Assembly: GCA_964644695.1 (NCBI GenBank)
Contig: CAZXWN010000016.1
Span: 1-57,238, forward strand
DNA: 57,238 nt
Direction of reading: 5' to 3'
From: CAZXWN01 sp964644695 [NCBI: uncultured bacterium]
GTDB taxonomy: Bacteria; UBP4; UBA4092
Shown here: piece by piece, positions 54,037 through 57,238 of the stretch
Layout of the letters: each line of letters starts with the position of its first letter
How positions within the stretch are numbered: the stretch's first letter is position 1
The notes under the pieces: generated by a model
Told to the model about the DNA's origin: nothing
Seen by the model: only the letters and a program-made list of their open reading frames with translations
The model's database searches: none
Translations under genes and position numbers: made by a program

Positions 54037-54321
54037 TTATTTCAGAGCCGTGGATTTATCAGTGTGATGGCCATGAGTCCGGAAAGTCCTTGTAGGAGCG
54101 AATTCCCCTAACTTGTGCCCGACCATATTTTCCTGAACATATACGGCAATAAACTTTTTCCCATTATGGACAGCAAAAGTATACCCGACCATACGGGGTG
54201 TGATTGTGGACCGCCGGGACCAAGTCTTAATAGGTGACCGGTCGCCGGATCTGTCGGACTTATCCAGTTTTTTCAGGAGTTTCGGTTCAACATACGGACC
54301 TTTTTTCAGTGAACGACCCAT
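54037..54321 (-). CDS. rpsS: 30S ribosomal protein S19
   Basis: This 94-residue protein starts [18 protein letters not shown] and has [20 protein letters not shown] and [19 protein letters not shown]. It is located in the 30S head and contacts S13. Confidence 0.97.
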   Translation of the reverse strand: MGRSLKKGPYVEPKLLKKLDKSDRSGDRSPIKTWSRRSTITPRMVGYTFAVHNGKKFIAVYVQENMVGHKLGEFAPTRTFRTHGHHTDKSTALK

Positions 54322-54351
54322 TGATTCTTACCTACTGTCTTTCTTAGTGTA

Positions 54352-55170
54352 TTATTTGCGACGCTTGACGATCCATTTGTCCGTCCCTTTATTCCGACGG
54401 GTCTTAAAGCCCTTGGTTTTCCATCCCCAAGGAGATACAGGATGACGACCACCGGAGGTTTTGCCTTCACCACCACCATGTGGGTGATCAACCGGGTTCA
54501 TTACGACACCTCGAACGGAGGGATAAATACCCATCCAACGAGAACGTCCAGCTTTACCGATTGACACATTACTGTGTTCAGCATTACCCAGAGTGCCAAT
54601 AGTTGCACGACAATCTAAGCTAATCCGGCGAATTTCACCAGAAGGCATCTTAACTTGGGCATAATCTCCGTCCTTACCGATCAGCGTAGCGCCAACGCCG
54701 GCAGACCGAACCATCTGTCCACCTTTACCAGGACGAATTTCCAAATTATGGATGCTGGTACCTGTAGGAATTTCCCGGATCGTGAGATTGTTTCCAGGAT
54801 TAATATCCACACCAGGACCTGAAATTACGGTGTCTTTAAGCTTGAGGCCTTCGGGACACAAAATATAACGCTTTTCACCATCCGCATAGGCCAACAAGGC
54901 AATCCGGACGCTACGATTTGGATCATAATCAATGGCGATTACGCGGGCCGGGATTCCATCTTTATTCCGTTTGAAATCAATAACCCGGTACATTCTCTTA
55001 TGTCCGCCACTGATATGACGGGTAGTTATCCGTCCCTGGTTATTTCGGCCACCAGTTTTCCGCAGCGGCTGAATAAGGTCGCTGGAAGGCTGGCCATCAC
55101 CAATCTTCTTAAAGACCAGTGTTGTCCGCCAGCGAAGCCCGGGAGATGTAGGTTTATATCTCTTGATCAT
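54352..55170 (-). CDS. rplB: 50S ribosomal protein L2
   Basis: This 272-residue protein has [19 protein letters not shown] and [20 protein letters not shown], the latter containing the conserved His needed for peptidyl transfer assembly, plus [18 protein letters not shown]. It is a core 23S rRNA-binding protein with the usual length. Confidence 0.98.
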   Translation of the reverse strand: MIKRYKPTSPGLRWRTTLVFKKIGDGQPSSDLIQPLRKTGGRNNQGRITTRHISGGHKRMYRVIDFKRNKDGIPARVIAIDYDPNRSVRIALLAYADGEKRYILCPEGLKLKDTVISGPGVDINPGNNLTIREIPTGTSIHNLEIRPGKGGQMVRSAGVGATLIGKDGDYAQVKMPSGEIRRISLDCRATIGTLGNAEHSNVSIGKAGRSRWMGIYPSVRGVVMNPVDHPHGGGEGKTSGGRHPVSPWGWKTKGFKTRRNKGTDKWIVKRRK

Positions 55171-55192
55171 AGTCAGCGTCTCTCTTTAAGTG

Positions 55193-55471
55193 TTAAACGA
55201 ATTCGATCTTTTCGCCCTTTTTCAGGGTTACAATTGCTTTTTTAAAATCTTGATCTTTTCCAACACGGCCACGTATGCGACGGGTTTTCCCCTTAACAAC
55301 GACGGTGTTGACGGCTGTAACTTTCACTTTAAAAACGACTTCAATAGCCTTTTTGATCTCGATTTTATTTGCCTTCCGAGCTACCACGAAGACATACTGA
55401 TTTAAGTTTTCGGTCAAATCAAGACTTCGTTCAGTCTGGTAAGGTCTGATGATGATATCTTTCAATTCCAT
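55193..55471 (-). CDS. rplW: 50S ribosomal protein L23
   Basis: This 92-residue protein has IIIRPYQTERSLDLTENLNQ, VARKANKIEIKKAIEVVFKV and VNTVVVKGKTRRIRGRVGK. It sits at the tunnel exit, where trigger factor and SRP dock. Confidence 0.97.
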   Translation of the reverse strand: MELKDIIIRPYQTERSLDLTENLNQYVFVVARKANKIEIKKAIEVVFKVKVTAVNTVVVKGKTRRIRGRVGKDQDFKKAIVTLKKGEKIEFV

Positions 55472-55485
55472 TGTCTTCGCACCTG

Positions 55486-56112
55486 CTATTCCGCCAGCTT
55501 GTCTTGAAGCTGACTGATGGCCGCTTTGTCAAACATGACTTTCCCAAAGCGAAGGACATCATATGCATTGATATTGTTTAATGTCACCAGCTTAACGAAA
55601 GGAATGTTCCGTGCGGACTTCATAAAGTTTTCATTCATTTCGGACATGACCACCAGAACTGTATCCATGATCTGAAGTTTATCCATCAAATTCATGACTG
55701 GTTTAGTCTTAGGTTCTGTTGCATTAAAATCTTCAAAGACAACCAAACCTTCATTGGCTAAACGATAAGAAAGAACACTTCTCATAGCCAAGTCTTTTTT
55801 CTTTTTTGTCAGATTTTGTGTGTATTTGCGGGGTTTTGGACCAAACACGGAACCACCACCAACCCACACAGGGGACCGACTAGAACCAGACCGTGCATTA
55901 CCAGTACCTTTTTGTTTCCAAGGTTTTTTACCACCACCACGGACTTCATCACGCCGTTTGGTAGAAGATGTACCCTGACGCTGGTTAGCTAAATATGCTA
56001 ACACAGTTTCCTGTACAACGGGCTGATTCGGTTCAATGGCGAATACGGAATCATTCAAATCCATCTCGCCTGTTGTGTTTCCAGTCAGATTATAAAGTTT
56101 AATCTTTGCCAT
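55486..56112 (-). CDS. rplD: 50S ribosomal protein L4
   Basis: This 208-residue protein has the extended tunnel loop RRDEVRGGGKKPWKQKGTG and GNARSGSSRSPVWVGGGSVF. The globular end has VLRFGKVMFDKAAISQL. In E. coli, L4 also represses the S10 operon; its leader would lie near 57.1 kb. Confidence 0.97.
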   Translation of the reverse strand: MAKIKLYNLTGNTTGEMDLNDSVFAIEPNQPVVQETVLAYLANQRQGTSSTKRRDEVRGGGKKPWKQKGTGNARSGSSRSPVWVGGGSVFGPKPRKYTQNLTKKKKDLAMRSVLSYRLANEGLVVFEDFNATEPKTKPVMNLMDKLQIMDTVLVVMSEMNENFMKSARNIPFVKLVTLNNINAYDVLRFGKVMFDKAAISQLQDKLAE

Positions 56113-56118
56113 AAGTCA

Positions 56119-56778
56119 TCAACTCTTTGCTCTTTTGGTCTTAGCGGCTTTTTTAATTTCGACCACCGCGGAGGTCCAACCGGGAATCGCGCCTTCAACC
56201 AGAATCAGATTACGTTCAACATCTACTCTTCGGATCGTCAGACTCATAACAGTCTGACGCACGTTTCCATATTGCCCAGGGAGAGTTGTTCCCTTCAAAA
56301 CTCTTGAAGGAGATGAACTCTGACCGATACTACCCGGTCGGCGATGCATCATGGAACCATGGGAGGCGGGCTGACCATGCCACCCATATCGTTTCATACC
56401 ACCGGCGAAACCTCGTCCTTTTATCAAACCACTGACGTCAACTTTTTCGCCTTCTTTAAAGAAGTCGCAGGTTATTTTCTGACCGACTTCCATATTAACA
56501 ACGTCTGTAGTTTTGAATTCTTTAAAATGTGTAATCTGGACATTATCCAGACCTGCTTTTTTTAAACGACCTAAGGTCGGCCGGTTAATTTTCTTATTCT
56601 GACTTACATGTTTGAAACAAAATCCAAGCTGGATTGCTTCATAACCGTCAGTCTCCACATTCTTCTTTTGGACGACATAACCGGGACCAACTTCGATGAC
56701 CGTCACCGGAACCATTTCACCGGACTCGGTGAATATCTGAGTCATCCCTATTTTTCTGCCTAATAAACCGGTTAACAT
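56119..56778 (-). CDS. rplC: 50S ribosomal protein L3
   Basis: This 219-residue protein has GLLGRKIGMTQIFTESGEMV, the central loop FAGGMKRYGWHGQPASHGSM with HRRPGSIGQSSSPSRVLKG, and VEGAIPGWTSAVVEI. It contacts the peptidyl transferase centre. It is six bases upstream of rplD. Confidence 0.98.
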   Translation of the reverse strand: MLTGLLGRKIGMTQIFTESGEMVPVTVIEVGPGYVVQKKNVETDGYEAIQLGFCFKHVSQNKKINRPTLGRLKKAGLDNVQITHFKEFKTTDVVNMEVGQKITCDFFKEGEKVDVSGLIKGRGFAGGMKRYGWHGQPASHGSMMHRRPGSIGQSSSPSRVLKGTTLPGQYGNVRQTVMSLTIRRVDVERNLILVEGAIPGWTSAVVEIKKAAKTKRAKS

Positions 56779-56798
56779 TCTTTATACCAACCTTTGCG

Positions 56799-57107
56799 CT
56801 AAATCTTGATCTCGACATGAATCCCTGCGGGTAAATCCAGTTCCGTAAGGGCATCCAATGTTTTTTGGGTCGGGTTGAGGATATCCAGCAATCTCATATG
56901 AGTTCGCATTTCAAACTGTTCCCGAGACTTCTTGTCACAATGCGGTGACCGCAAAACCGTGACCTTATTAATCTTGGTCGGAAGAGGAACCGGACCGGAT
57001 ACCGTCGCCCCGGTGCTTGTCACCGTTTCCACAATGTTCTTGGTGGATTTATCCAACAAGCGATAGTCAAAGGCTTTCAGTCGGATTCTAATTTTTTGAG
57101 TCTGCAT
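56799..57107 (-). CDS. rpsJ: 30S ribosomal protein S10
   Basis: This 102-residue protein has [40 protein letters not shown] and the tip [18 protein letters not shown]. It is also the NusE transcription antitermination factor. There is no clear Shine-Dalgarno before the ATG (AAAGAAAAGTAAAT). Confidence 0.98.
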   Translation of the reverse strand: MQTQKIRIRLKAFDYRLLDKSTKNIVETVTSTGATVSGPVPLPTKINKVTVLRSPHCDKKSREQFEMRTHMRLLDILNPTQKTLDALTELDLPAGIHVEIKI

Positions 57108-57182
57108 ATTTACTTTTCTTTACGACTTTGGATTTATTTATTGGTTTCTGCCCTGTTCGCCAACTGGCGGCAGGATTTAACT
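57108..57182 (-). promoter_or_regulatory. tuf-rpsJ spacer with a hairpin
   Basis: On the minus strand CTGC-CGCC pairs with GGCG…GCAG near 57150-57176, with a small internal loop. No T-run follows directly. It may be an RNA processing or attenuation site between tuf and the S10 genes. Confidence 0.35.
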
Positions 57183-57238
57183 CTACTTAAGGATTTCGTG
57201 AACGACGCCAGCACCCACGGTACGACCACCTTCACGGA
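57183..57238 (-). CDS. tuf: Elongation factor Tu, C-terminal end only (start off the window)
   Basis: The last 18 codons read REGGRTVGAGVVHEILK and TAG, the conserved EF-Tu C-terminus. This puts the end of the str operon directly before the S10 genes, the ancestral bacterial order. The rest lies beyond the right edge. Confidence 0.95.
   Translation of the reverse strand, partial: REGGRTVGAGVVHEILK

Overview
The window is bacterial chromosomal DNA of moderate GC by eye. Genes are densely packed and read with the standard bacterial code. The right third (about 41.1-57.2 kb) is a classic ribosomal protein supercluster on the minus strand: the 3' end of tuf, the S10 genes, the spc genes with secY-adk-map-infA-rpmJ, and the alpha genes rpsM-rpsK-rpsD-rpoA-rplQ. 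rpmD (L30) is absent from its usual place between rpsE and rplO. The rest of the gene content is a respiratory NADH dehydrogenase, SecDF, an O-antigen-ligase-like protein, an FAD enzyme with S-layer-homology-like modules, and secreted glycan-active enzymes. This suggests a free-living or particle-associated bacterium, probably diderm, from a poorly sampled lineage. I could not assign a phylum from sequence alone.

Layout. 1-3815: a partial, large, secreted TPR/DUF3857/transglutaminase-like protein (minus). 3.9-4.9 kb: a two-gene unit of a metallo-beta-lactamase-fold hydrolase and a hotdog thioesterase (plus), ending in a terminator. 5.0-6.1 kb: a HGSNAT-like membrane acyltransferase (minus). 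6.3-9.4 kb: an operon of four tandem secreted paralogs (minus) behind a good sigma-70-type promoter. 9.8-17.2 kb: nuoA-H-J-K-L-M-N, the membrane arm of complex I only (minus). 17.6-20.3 kb: secD-secF (plus). 20.5-22.6 kb: an EF-G-like GTPase of the FusA2 type with a long structured leader. 22.7-25.1 kb: HAD hydrolase, methyltransferase and PHP phosphatase in one unit. 25.1-25.8 kb: a DUF169 protein. 26.1-34.6 kb, all minus: O-antigen ligase/TPR protein, a 996-residue FAD protein, a GHL10-type glycosidase, a CE2-like SGNH esterase and a small membrane protein. 34.7-37.3 kb: two exported proteins (plus). 37.4-39.1 kb: a Na/Pi cotransporter (minus). 39.2-41.1 kb: dihydrolipoyl dehydrogenase and a small membrane protein (plus). 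The ribosomal cluster follows.

The most unusual feature is the four-paralog operon at 6.3-9.4 kb. Its members share a proline-rich linker and a nearly identical C-terminal domain, but their N-terminal halves diverge. Three successive blocks of the shared region pair the four genes in all three possible ways, which is direct evidence of repeated recombination or gene conversion. Other items worth a second look are a dispersed about 45-base hairpin repeat found three times between genes; a switch-like set of mutually exclusive stems between rplX and rplE, where the S8 repressor site lies in E. coli; complex I genes without any peripheral-arm gene; and an EF-G homologue with altered switch motifs. 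I saw no tRNA, rRNA, CRISPR array or intact mobile element.
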